Assembly (NCBI GenBank): GCA_009843625.1
Contig: VYDD01000064.1
Span: 1 to 5,612 of the forward strand
DNA from: Gammaproteobacteria bacterium
Lineage (GTDB): Bacteria; Gemmatimonadota; Gemmatimonadetes; Longimicrobiales; Gaopeijiaceae
DNA: 5,612 nucleotides
Direction: 5' to 3'
Under the pieces are notes generated by a model. That model was not told the DNA's origin. It did no database searches and saw nothing but the letters and a program-made list of their open reading frames with translations. Numbering within the stretch: the first letter of the stretch is position 1; each line of letters starts with the position of its first letter. The position numbers and the translations under genes are program-made. Below, piece by piece: positions 1 through 5,612 of the stretch.

Positions 1-432
1 GGGGAAGCGCGGTGTGACGACGGCGACCTCCACCTCACGGGCATCGAGAGCCAGAAGCTCTTGGTCGAGAAGGTGAGGGAACACTTCCTGAGGATCGGGG
101 ACGAAATGGGACCGGTGGGCGAGCGGGTCCTGTTCAACCTCGTGTTGGATTGTCCCGATCCCGATGCAGCGCCGACCGAGACAGGAGCGGCCGAAACGGA
201 CTCCGCTGGCGCGGACGCCGTGCAGTCCAGGGCCGCAGCCGCGGAACCACGGCAGGACCAACACCCCGGGACCAAAGAAAAGGAACCGAAACCCAAAGGG
301 GCGGCCTTGCGAACCGGCTTCGCCGAAACCGAGGACGCGGTTGAAGACCTGGAGTTCCGGGTCGGTGGACTCGAGGACCAGGTCGAGGACCTTCAATCCA
401 GAATCGACGACCTTGAAGCGGTCCTGCCGTAA
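1..432 (+). CDS. Hypothetical protein with C-terminal coiled coil (5' end outside window)
   Basis: The frame is open from the window edge to a TAA at 430-432, so the start lies upstream or cannot be chosen; 143 residues are visible. Most third codon positions are G or C, which supports real coding. Three zones can be seen. Residues 1-50 look folded and mixed in character. Residues 51-105 are rich in Ala, Glu, Pro, Lys and Gln and are probably disordered. Residues 114-142 form a very regular coiled coil with Val/Ile/Leu at the a positions (114, 121, 128, 135, 142) and Leu at every d position (117, 124, 131, 138), with acidic and Arg residues between. This segment is close to two copies of a 14-residue unit. 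Such a heptad pattern usually gives dimers or trimers, so oligomerisation through the C-terminus is inferred. I do not recognise the family. A 229-base gap separates it from the transporter genes, so it is probably not in their operon. Confidence 0.7.
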   Translation, partial: GEARCDDGDLHLTGIESQKLLVEKVREHFLRIGDEMGPVGERVLFNLVLDCPDPDAAPTETGAAETDSAGADAVQSRAAAAEPRQDQHPGTKEKEPKPKGAALRTGFAETEDAVEDLEFRVGGLEDQVEDLQSRIDDLEAVLP

Positions 433-445
433 GCTGGACCAGCTT
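431..445. repeat. 15-base dyad overlapping the upstream stop codon
   Basis: AAGCTGG-A-CCAGCTT is a perfect 7-base inverted repeat around one central base. It begins within the TAA stop of the upstream gene. A one-base centre is too tight for the whole dyad to fold as an RNA hairpin, so a DNA site for a dimeric protein, or chance, is more likely. The role is unknown. Confidence 0.35.
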
Positions 446-462
446 GGCAGGTCAGCCCTGCC
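446..462. other. Short stem-loop downstream of the first gene
   Basis: GGCAGG-TCAGC-CCTGCC gives a perfect 6-base-pair G+C-rich stem with a 5-base loop. It directly abuts the preceding dyad and lies 14 bases after the upstream stop codon. The position suits transcript-end protection or weak termination, but no U-tract follows, so it is not called as a terminator. Confidence 0.35.
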
Positions 463-548
463 CCCGGTGAAGAGAGGGAGATTCAGGTTGCTCCCCAGTG
501 GGTGAATCGAACCGCGTTCTGATGCCGCGCCCGGTTGCGAGCGTCGCC

Positions 549-564
549 TCGACGATCGCGTCGA
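549..564. other. Short stem-loop in the operon leader region
   Basis: TCGACG-ATCG-CGTCGA forms a perfect 6-base-pair stem with a 4-base loop about 100 bases ahead of the ATPase start codon. It could be a leader hairpin or an operator dyad. In G+C-rich DNA such a dyad is also fairly likely by chance. Confidence 0.25.
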
Positions 565-645
565 CACCCCGACACTTGGGCACACCTGCGAAGCCGAACC
601 GAACCGATGGGAACTGAACTGCGTTAGAACGGTTGGAAGAGCGCT

Positions 646-654
646 AAAGGGGGG
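646..654 (+). promoter_or_regulatory. Ribosome-binding site of the ABC ATPase gene
   Basis: AAAGGGGGG lies seven bases before the ATG at 662. This purine-rich, G-rich stretch is a reasonable match to the anti-Shine-Dalgarno sequence at a good spacing. It supports the ATG at 662 over other starts, as does the typical ABC ATPase opening MLEIRTLVKVYPG. Confidence 0.65.
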
Positions 655-661
655 CGTCCCG

Positions 662-1582
662 ATGCTCGAAATCAGAACCCTCGTCAAGGTCTACCCCGGC
701 CCGGTCGCGGCGCTCCAGGGGGTCTCGCTCGAAGCGTCCCGTGGAATGTTGGGGCTCCTCGGGCCCAACGGCGCCGGCAAGACGACGCTCATGCGGATCG
801 TCGCGGGCCTGCTGGAGCCGACCTCCGGGGCCGTCTACTTCGACGGTGAGGACGTAGCCGGTGATCCACGCCGCATCCGCCGAAAGCTCGGCTACCTCCC
901 CCAGCACTTCGGGTTCTATCCCCATCTGGCGGGGGCGGCGATGCTCCGGTTCCTTCTCGTGCTGAAGGGCGTCCACGCACCGCAGGGGGTGAAGCGGCTC
1001 GCCGACGAACTCCTCGAACGGGTAAACCTGCGGGACGCTGCAAGACGCAAGGTGGGGACCTGGTCGGGCGGGATGAGGCAACGGCTGGGAGTCGCCCAGG
1101 CGTTGGCGGGGGACCCCCGGATCGTGGTGGTTGACGAACCCACCGCCGGGCTCGATCCTGAGGAACGGCTGCGCTTCTACCGCTTGCTGGCCGAGGTAGC
1201 GGAGGATCGCCTCGTGCTCCTGTCCACCCATATCGTGGAGGACATCTCGGTCCTGTGCCCGAGAGTGGTGGTGCTTACGGGGGGACGGATCGTGGCGGAC
1301 ACGACGCCGCGACGGGCGCGCGCCCGTCTGGAAGGCGCGATCTTCGAAGGCGCGGTGGAGAAGGACCGGATGGCCGACCTCGCGGACCGCTGCGAGGTCA
1401 CCCAGGCAGTCCTGATCGAGGGACGGAACCGCGTGAGAGTCCATGTCCCGGACGGAGCGCCGCCCGAAGGCTTCGAACCCGTCGCTCCGAGTCTCGAAGA
1501 CGCTTACCTCCTCCTCACGCGTAACCGCGGAGCGGAAAACGGCGTGGCGCCGCCGGCAGGCGCGGAGCGGGTGGCACCGTGA
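662..1582 (+). CDS. ABC transporter ATP-binding protein (ABC-2 type partner)
   Basis: This 306-residue protein is the nucleotide-binding subunit that should power the membrane protein encoded next. All core motifs are visible: A-loop Tyr11, Walker A GPNGAGKT (34-41), Q-loop Gln81, signature WSGGM (134-138), Walker B IVVVDEP (154-160) with catalytic Glu159, D-loop GLDP (163-166) and H-loop His190 within STHIVED. ATP hydrolysis is therefore expected. The first signature position is Trp rather than the common Leu or Tyr, a mild oddity. After the ATPase core (about 1-215), residues 216-285 form a small accessory domain ending in PSLEDAYLLL, which matches the usual tail of ATPases paired with ABC-2 permeases. 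The last 20 or so residues are Ala/Gly/Pro-rich and probably disordered. The gene overlaps the next start by four bases, so the two are translated together. The general class is very sure. The substrate is unknown. Confidence 0.95.
   Translation: MLEIRTLVKVYPGPVAALQGVSLEASRGMLGLLGPNGAGKTTLMRIVAGLLEPTSGAVYFDGEDVAGDPRRIRRKLGYLPQHFGFYPHLAGAAMLRFLLVLKGVHAPQGVKRLADELLERVNLRDAARRKVGTWSGGMRQRLGVAQALAGDPRIVVVDEPTAGLDPEERLRFYRLLAEVAEDRLVLLSTHIVEDISVLCPRVVVLTGGRIVADTTPRRARARLEGAIFEGAVEKDRMADLADRCEVTQAVLIEGRNRVRVHVPDGAPPEGFEPVAPSLEDAYLLLTRNRGAENGVAPPAGAERVAP
1564..1582 (+). promoter_or_regulatory. Translational coupling junction between ATPase and permease-peptidase genes
   Basis: The GTG start of the fusion gene (1579-1581) overlaps the TGA stop of the ATPase gene (1580-1582) as GTGA. 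A GGAG at 1564-1567 lies 11 bases before the GTG and can serve as a weak ribosome-binding site. The overlap implies coupled translation and matched subunit amounts, and it decides the GTG start. The resulting N-terminus (Arg-rich, then a membrane helix at about residue 25) is typical for an ABC-2 permease. Confidence 0.75.
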
Positions 1583-4500
1583 ACTCGTTCGCCAGGTGGG
1601 CCGCCGTAGCCCGCCGGGAACTGTCGTCGGCGCTCCGGCGGCCGTCCTACTGGTTCCTCTTCGGGATTCTCGTGCTGGTGGCCTGGGGTTTCTCCACAGG
1701 CAACGTCAGAATCTCCAGCGGCGACGCCACGGTCGGCGGAGAGCGCGCCCACATCACCTCCGTTTTCGCCCAGAGCATGTTCCAGTCGGTACTGATCACC
1801 GCCATGGGAGCCTGGTTTCTTGCCATCGGCGCGGGCTTGGTCCTGATTCGGGATGCGGAACACCGGGTGGGAGAGATCCTCCACTCCACGCGGCTTACCG
1901 TGCGCGAGTACGTGTGGGGCAGTTTCGTGGGGGCGGCAGTGGCCTTCCTGGTCATCTGGGGCCTCTACCTCGGGCTGGCCGCCGGGTTCAACCACATTCT
2001 GGCCACCGGAGAGGACGCGCGCCACATCGGACCGTTCGCTGCTGGGAGCTACTTGTATCCGGCGCTGCTGCTCGGCCTGCCGCAGATCGTTTTCTTCGCC
2101 GGGGTGCCGTTCTTCCTCGGCGCCTGGACGCGCCGGCCGATCGTGGTGTTCGCCTTTCCGGTCGCGGTGCTGCTGGTCGTCTTGGGGTTCCTGGTCTCGT
2201 GGTCACCCAACTGGCTCGACCCGGCGATCAACCGGGCGCTCATGTTCGTGGACCCCTCCGGATTTCGCTGGTTGGACGAGACCTTCCTGAAGCTGGACCG
2301 GGGTGTCGACTTTTACAACACGGCGCAGCTGCCGCTAGACACCGGATTCCTGCTGAGTCGCATCATGCTCGCTGCTGTGGGGTTGCTGGCAGTCGAAGCC
2401 GCAGCGCGGAACACCGCCCGTCGGCTTCTCCACGGGGATACGGACTCGCTGGTGGTTGGCTTCCGCCGGGGCAGGAGGAATGAGGTGCCGTCAGTGGACG
2501 CCGTCAGCGAACCGGTGAGTCCGGGGACCACGCTAGGCGAACTCGGCATGCGGATGACTCCCCTGGGATTCCTCGCGGCGGCCCGCGCGATCGGCAGAGC
2601 TGAGATTCGAGAGTTGATCGTGAGGCCGGGGATCTACCTCTTCGTTCCCCTGATCCTCTACCAGTCGGTCAGTCAGAGCCTCTTCGCGCTGGGACCGTTC
2701 GATGCGCCGCTCCTTGTGACTGCTGGCGCGATGGCGGCACGCCAGTTCAACACGCTCAGCCTGCTCGTGTGCGTTCTGCTGATGTTCTATGCGGTGGAGT
2801 CGCTGATGAAGGAGCGGGCCCAACGATTCGCGGACATCTACCGGGCGATGCCCGTCCACACCGGAGCAATGCTGCTCGGGAAGGCGGCGGGCAATGTCGC
2901 CGTGGCAGGACTCGTACTCGGCACCGGGCTGGCGGCGTCCTGGGCGGTCATCACAGTACGACAACTGCTCGGGAATCCGGTCGGCTTCGACTCCTGGCCC
3001 TTCCTCGCGGCCTGGGGCGGCGTGATGGTCCCCACCTTCGTTTTCTGGACCGCGTTCGTGACCGCTGCCTTCGCCCTCGTCCGCAACCGTTACGCGGTGT
3101 ACGGACTCGGGTTGGCGATCCTCATCTATACCGTGTTCGAGATGAACGTGGGCGAGCCGCTCTCGTGGGTTACCAACTGGATCGCCTGGAACTCGCTGGT
3201 CTTCTGGAGCGACATGGGGGCCTTCTCGCTCCACGGTCGCGCCCTGCTCCTGAACCGCTTGCTCTACCTGAGTCTTGTCCCGCTCCTTCTGGTGCTGGCG
3301 CTGCGGTGGTTCGGCCGGCAGGAGTTCGACGCCATCCGGATTCTGCACCGGCTGCGGCCGCGAGCCCTGTTGCGCAGCGGGCTCCTTCTCCTTCCCTTCG
3401 CCGTACCGCCGCTCGTACTGGCGTCGGCATTGTTCTTCGGTGGGCGAGCCGGTTACGAGGGACCGGACGCTGAGGAAGCCCGCAAGGACTACTGGCGGCG
3501 CAACGTGGCCACCTGGACCGACTTTCGGATGCCATCCGTCTCCCACGTCGAGCTGGATGTGGACCTCGAGCCGGGAGAACGCTCCGCGTCGGTGTCCGGT
3601 GCCTACACCTTCTTCAACCATCGGGAGGCTCCCTACTCGCGGCTTCCGATCACGGCAGGACCCTGGGAACCCATCGAATGGACGCTCGATGGAGAGCCGC
3701 ACGAACCCGACGACCGCTCAGGGCTGTTCGTGTTCACACCCGACGAGCCGCTCGCCCCCGGCGGCTCGCTTACCGTGGGCTTCCGCTACGACCTCCAGCG
3801 GCTCCGCGGCCTGAGCACGAGGATCGGGGGCAGCGGTCAGTTCATTCTGGACTCGGGGATCGTTCTGAGCGCCTTCGGGCCCACCTTCGTTCCCGTTCCC
3901 GGATATCTCCCAGAGCTGGGCGTCGACGAAGACAACCGCTATGACGAGCGGGAGTATCCCGACGATTTCTACGTGGGGGAGACGGAACCGGCCCTCGGTT
4001 GGGGAGGGAGGCCGTTCACCACGAGGATCCGGATCAACGTCCCGGAGGAATACACGGCGAACAGCGTCGGACGGCTGGTGAGCGAGGAGATCCGGGAGGG
4101 GCGGCGCACCGTGGTGTGGGAGTCCGACCACCCGGTGCGGCTCTTCAACATCGTCGCCGGCCGCTACGCGGTCGCGGAGGGGAGGGGCACCGCCATCTAC
4201 TACCACCCGGAACACGAATACAACGTCGAGGAGATGTCCTCGGCGCTGGATGCGGCCCGGGAGCACTACTCGGAGTGGTTCCACCCCTTTCCCTGGGAAC
4301 GCCTGAAGCTCTCCGAGTTCCCGGCGTACGCCAGCTATGCCCAGGGGTTCCCCACCAACATCACCTTCAGCGAGGGCATCGGCTTCCTCACGAAAAGCGA
4401 TCCCCGCTCCCATGCCGCATTCGCGGTGGTGGCGCACGAAGCCGCACACCAGTGGTGGGGCAACATCCTGACCCAGGGGCGCGGACCCGGCGGCACCATG

Positions 4501-5226
4501 CTGTCGGAGGGGATGGCCCAATACGCGACGATCCTTCTGCATGAGGAGGTGTACGGGGACCGGTATCGCATCGAGTTCACGAAGCGGATCGAGGACAGCT
4601 ACGGTGACGGCCGTTTCGTGGACACGGAACGCTCCCTTGTGAAAACGGACGGTTCGCGGCAGGGCGACAACACCGTCTTCTACGACAAGGGTGGATGGGT
4701 GATGTGGATGCTCCAGCAGGAGATGGGCCGCGAAAACCTGCTGGCCGGACTGCGCGCCTTGATCGACATGTACCACTCCAACTCGGATTTCCCAGTCGTT
4801 CAGGACATGCTGGCCGTGCTACGCGACTTCGCCCCAGACCCCGAGGCTTTCGACGCATTCACCGCCCAGTGGTTCTTCGACGTGGTGGTGCCGGAGTACC
4901 GGCTCTCGGGTGTGAGCAAGGAGCGGGGCGGCCGCGGCTGGGTTGTCCGCGGCACTATGGAGAATGTCGGAACGGCCCGCATGAGAGTTGAAATTGCCGC
5001 CACCGCGAACGAGCGCTGGTTCGATCGGGGGGACGCGGGGGGCCGGACCGTGGCGTCGCCGAGTCACCTTGACGCCCGGACCTGGGTGGAGGTGGACGCG
5101 GGGGAGTCAGCCGACTTTCAGGTCCTTGCGGACTTCGACCCGGAACGAATCGTCGTGGACCCGGATGTGCTTGTCCTCCAGTTGCGCCGGGAGGGGGCCG
5201 TCTTCGACTTCCCGGAACAGCCGTAG
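1579..5226 (+). CDS. ABC-2-type permease fused to an extracytoplasmic M1 metallopeptidase
   Basis: This 1215-residue membrane protein joins a transporter channel to a zinc peptidase. Hydrophobic segments lie at about residues 25-41, 70-90, 111-137, 158-182, 188-208 and 257-275, then 352-370, 388-406, 438-458, 475-501, 506-522, 557-575 and 600-620. The first two sets of six have the same loop plan, so two permease halves appear fused in tandem. Loops rich in Arg put the N-terminus and the 276-350 linker inside. Helix 13 then carries residues 621-1215 to the outside. About 650-840 resembles the M1 N-terminal beta domain. The catalytic domain has HEAAH (zinc ligands His953 and His957, general base Glu954), third ligand Glu977 in LSEGMAQY, and likely catalytic Tyr1035 in FYDKGG. 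Residues 1105-1215 look like a beta-sandwich end domain. The GAMEN motif is replaced by YAQGF (920-924). It pairs with the overlapping ATPase gene. Substrate and specificity are unknown. Confidence 0.92.
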   Translation: MNSFARWAAVARRELSSALRRPSYWFLFGILVLVAWGFSTGNVRISSGDATVGGERAHITSVFAQSMFQSVLITAMGAWFLAIGAGLVLIRDAEHRVGEILHSTRLTVREYVWGSFVGAAVAFLVIWGLYLGLAAGFNHILATGEDARHIGPFAAGSYLYPALLLGLPQIVFFAGVPFFLGAWTRRPIVVFAFPVAVLLVVLGFLVSWSPNWLDPAINRALMFVDPSGFRWLDETFLKLDRGVDFYNTAQLPLDTGFLLSRIMLAAVGLLAVEAAARNTARRLLHGDTDSLVVGFRRGRRNEVPSVDAVSEPVSPGTTLGELGMRMTPLGFLAAARAIGRAEIRELIVRPGIYLFVPLILYQSVSQSLFALGPFDAPLLVTAGAMAARQFNTLSLLVCVLLMFYAVESLMKERAQRFADIYRAMPVHTGAMLLGKAAGNVAVAGLVLGTGLAASWAVITVRQLLGNPVGFDSWPFLAAWGGVMVPTFVFWTAFVTAAFALVRNRYAVYGLGLAILIYTVFEMNVGEPLSWVTNWIAWNSLVFWSDMGAFSLHGRALLLNRLLYLSLVPLLLVLALRWFGRQEFDAIRILHRLRPRALLRSGLLLLPFAVPPLVLASALFFGGRAGYEGPDAEEARKDYWRRNVATWTDFRMPSVSHVELDVDLEPGERSASVSGAYTFFNHREAPYSRLPITAGPWEPIEWTLDGEPHEPDDRSGLFVFTPDEPLAPGGSLTVGFRYDLQRLRGLSTRIGGSGQFILDSGIVLSAFGPTFVPVPGYLPELGVDEDNRYDEREYPDDFYVGETEPALGWGGRPFTTRIRINVPEEYTANSVGRLVSEEIREGRRTVVWESDHPVRLFNIVAGRYAVAEGRGTAIYYHPEHEYNVEEMSSALDAAREHYSEWFHPFPWERLKLSEFPAYASYAQGFPTNITFSEGIGFLTKSDPRSHAAFAVVAHEAAHQWWGNILTQGRGPGGTMLSEGMAQYATILLHEEVYGDRYRIEFTKRIEDSYGDGRFVDTERSLVKTDGSRQGDNTVFYDKGGWVMWMLQQEMGRENLLAGLRALIDMYHSNSDFPVVQDMLAVLRDFAPDPEAFDAFTAQWFFDVVVPEYRLSGVSKERGGRGWVVRGTMENVGTARMRVEIAATANERWFDRGDAGGRTVASPSHLDARTWVEVDAGESADFQVLADFDPERIVVDPDVLVLQLRREGAVFDFPEQP

Positions 5227-5285
5227 GTGAGAAGGAACACTCGAAGACCTCGTTCCCCCGCGATTCCGGAGCGTGATGCGGAAAG
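5227..5285. other. Short gap between convergent genes
   Basis: These 59 bases separate the stop codons of two genes transcribed toward each other, so a bidirectional terminator would be expected here. Only a weak possible stem is visible (GGAAC at 5234-5238 with GTTCC at 5252-5256, 13-base loop) and there is no T-run on either strand. No terminator is called. Confidence 0.4.
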
Positions 5286-5612
5286 TCATTCACCCACGAG
5301 GCCAGTCAGGAACGCGGCCCACTCGTCCATGAGCGCCCTCCGCCGCTCGAACAGGTCCGTGCGCCGATAGGCCGCCTCGATGCGGTTGGTGTTCACGTGG
5401 GCCAGCGCCAACTCGCACACCTCCCGCGGCGCGTCCGTGCACTCCGCCGCCCAGTCCCGGAAGCTCGACCGGAACCCGTGCGGCACCGCGCCGATCCCCA
5501 GGTCCCGGACCATCTTCGAGATCGCCATCTCGGAGAGCGGGCCACCCCGCGCCGAAGGGAACACCGGCCCCGAGCCGTCCGCCAGACCACGCGCCGCGCG
5601 GAGCACCGCCAG
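5286..5612 (-). CDS. Tyrosine recombinase / P4-like phage integrase, C-terminal part (5' end outside window)
   Basis: Reading leftward from the window's right edge, 108 residues of an open frame end at a TGA (5288-5286). They match the C-terminal catalytic region of tyrosine-type site-specific recombinases, which cut and rejoin DNA at attachment sites through a covalent phosphotyrosine link. Visible residues, numbered from the edge, are His45 and Arg48 in HGFRSSFRDWAAE (the HxxR box), His72 in ALAH (third histidine position) and the nucleophile Tyr82 in EAAYRRTDLFERRR. The wording HGFRS-FRDWAAE, LAH, EAAYRR-DLFE is characteristic of P4-type island integrases. The catalytic arginine and lysine that come earlier in the family, and the DNA-binding N-terminal domains, would lie beyond the edge. 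The visible part shows no frameshift and has a plausible natural end. The gene converges on the transporter operon and suggests a mobile element or island edge here. Whether the whole gene is intact cannot be judged. Confidence 0.88.
   Translation of the reverse strand: MAVLRAARGLADGSGPVFPSARGGPLSEMAISKMVRDLGIGAVPHGFRSSFRDWAAECTDAPREVCELALAHVNTNRIEAAYRRTDLFERRRALMDEWAAFLTGLVGE

Larger units (their letters stand above)
433..661. other. Non-coding gap upstream of the transporter operon
   Basis: No convincing gene lies in these 229 bases. The gap must carry the end of the upstream transcript and, presumably, the promoter of the ATPase gene. I could not find a -35/-10 pair with good match and spacing, so no promoter is called. 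It contains three short dyads (listed separately). It also contains short tandem repeats: CCGAACCGAACCG at 594-606 and GAACTGAACT at 611-620. No T-run follows any of the dyads, so none qualifies as a classic intrinsic terminator. Confidence 0.6.

Noticed and set aside
522..617. A 31-codon reading frame starting at an ATG in the gap before the ATPase gene
   Set aside because: It has no ribosome-binding site, its product is low in complexity (Pro, Ala, Ser, Thr) and any G+C-rich gap will hold such frames. It was not called a gene.
576..634. Possible promoter elements (TTGGGC at 576-581, TAGAAC at 625-630) and an AACCG/CGGTT pair
   Set aside because: The two hexamers are 43 bases apart and neither has a partner at 16-18 base spacing. 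The 5-base inverted pair is expected by chance.
644..1444. Minus-strand open frame (266 codons) opposite the ATPase gene
   Set aside because: The plus strand has every ABC ATPase motif in order. The antisense product shows no family signature and is a shadow.
2533..3702. Long minus-strand open frame (389 codons) opposite the fusion gene
   Set aside because: It is a mirror of strong plus-strand coding in G+C-rich DNA. The product is full of Arg, Glu, Gln, His and Pro with no recognisable domain, while the plus strand encodes clear membrane helices.
3718..4776. Minus-strand open frame (352 codons) opposite the M1 domain
   Set aside because: It lies across the HEAAH zinc motif and neighbouring conserved residues encoded on the plus strand. 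Its composition is typical of antisense shadows.
5234..5256. Possible terminator stem GGAAC/GTTCC between the convergent genes
   Set aside because: It has only five base pairs, a 13-base loop with no inner pairing and no T-run on either strand, so support is too weak.
498..5297. A 10-base inverted match, GTGGGTGAAT at 498-507 and ATTCACCCAC at 5288-5297, flanking the two transporter genes
   Set aside because: Its placement looks like element ends, but around a dozen 10-base matches are expected by chance in a window this size. The right copy lies inside the integrase coding end, and there is no extension beyond 10 bases.

Overview
The window is G+C-rich DNA (about two thirds G+C by eye, with G or C at most third codon positions). 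It is densely coding and clearly bacterial. The gene content does not fix a phylum. A guess such as Gemmatimonadota, Acidobacteriota or a proteobacterium would rest only on base composition and on my memory of where similar fusion genes occur.

Layout, left to right. (1) Bases 1-432 hold the 3' end of a plus-strand gene of unknown function. Its product has a disordered charged middle and ends in a very regular coiled coil. (2) Bases 433-661 are a non-coding gap with three short dyads and, at its right end, a good ribosome-binding site. (3) Bases 662-1582 encode a complete ABC transporter ATPase with all nucleotide-binding motifs. (4) Bases 1579-5226, overlapping the ATPase gene by four bases (GTGA), encode a 1215-residue fusion. 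It has two six-helix ABC-2-type permease halves in tandem, a thirteenth membrane helix, and a roughly 590-residue M1 (gluzincin) metallopeptidase domain that topology places outside the cytoplasm. (5) After a 59-base gap, bases 5286-5612 on the minus strand hold the C-terminal catalytic part of a tyrosine recombinase (P4-like integrase) running off the right edge.

How the genes work together. The ATPase and the fusion protein are a self-sufficient pair. Two ATPase subunits would sit under one polypeptide that already carries both permease halves, giving a complete ABC transporter with a zinc peptidase tethered to its outer face. Zinc ligands and catalytic residues are intact. However, the GAMEN motif, which lets ordinary M1 enzymes grip a free N-terminus, is replaced, and the spacing to the third zinc ligand is one residue longer than usual. 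This makes the peptidase active-looking but probably unusual in specificity. The substrate is not visible in the sequence. Permease-M1 fusions of this general kind are, to my recollection, already annotated in databases but poorly characterised. The integrase next door suggests the edge of an integrated element, but no attachment site or tRNA is visible in this window.
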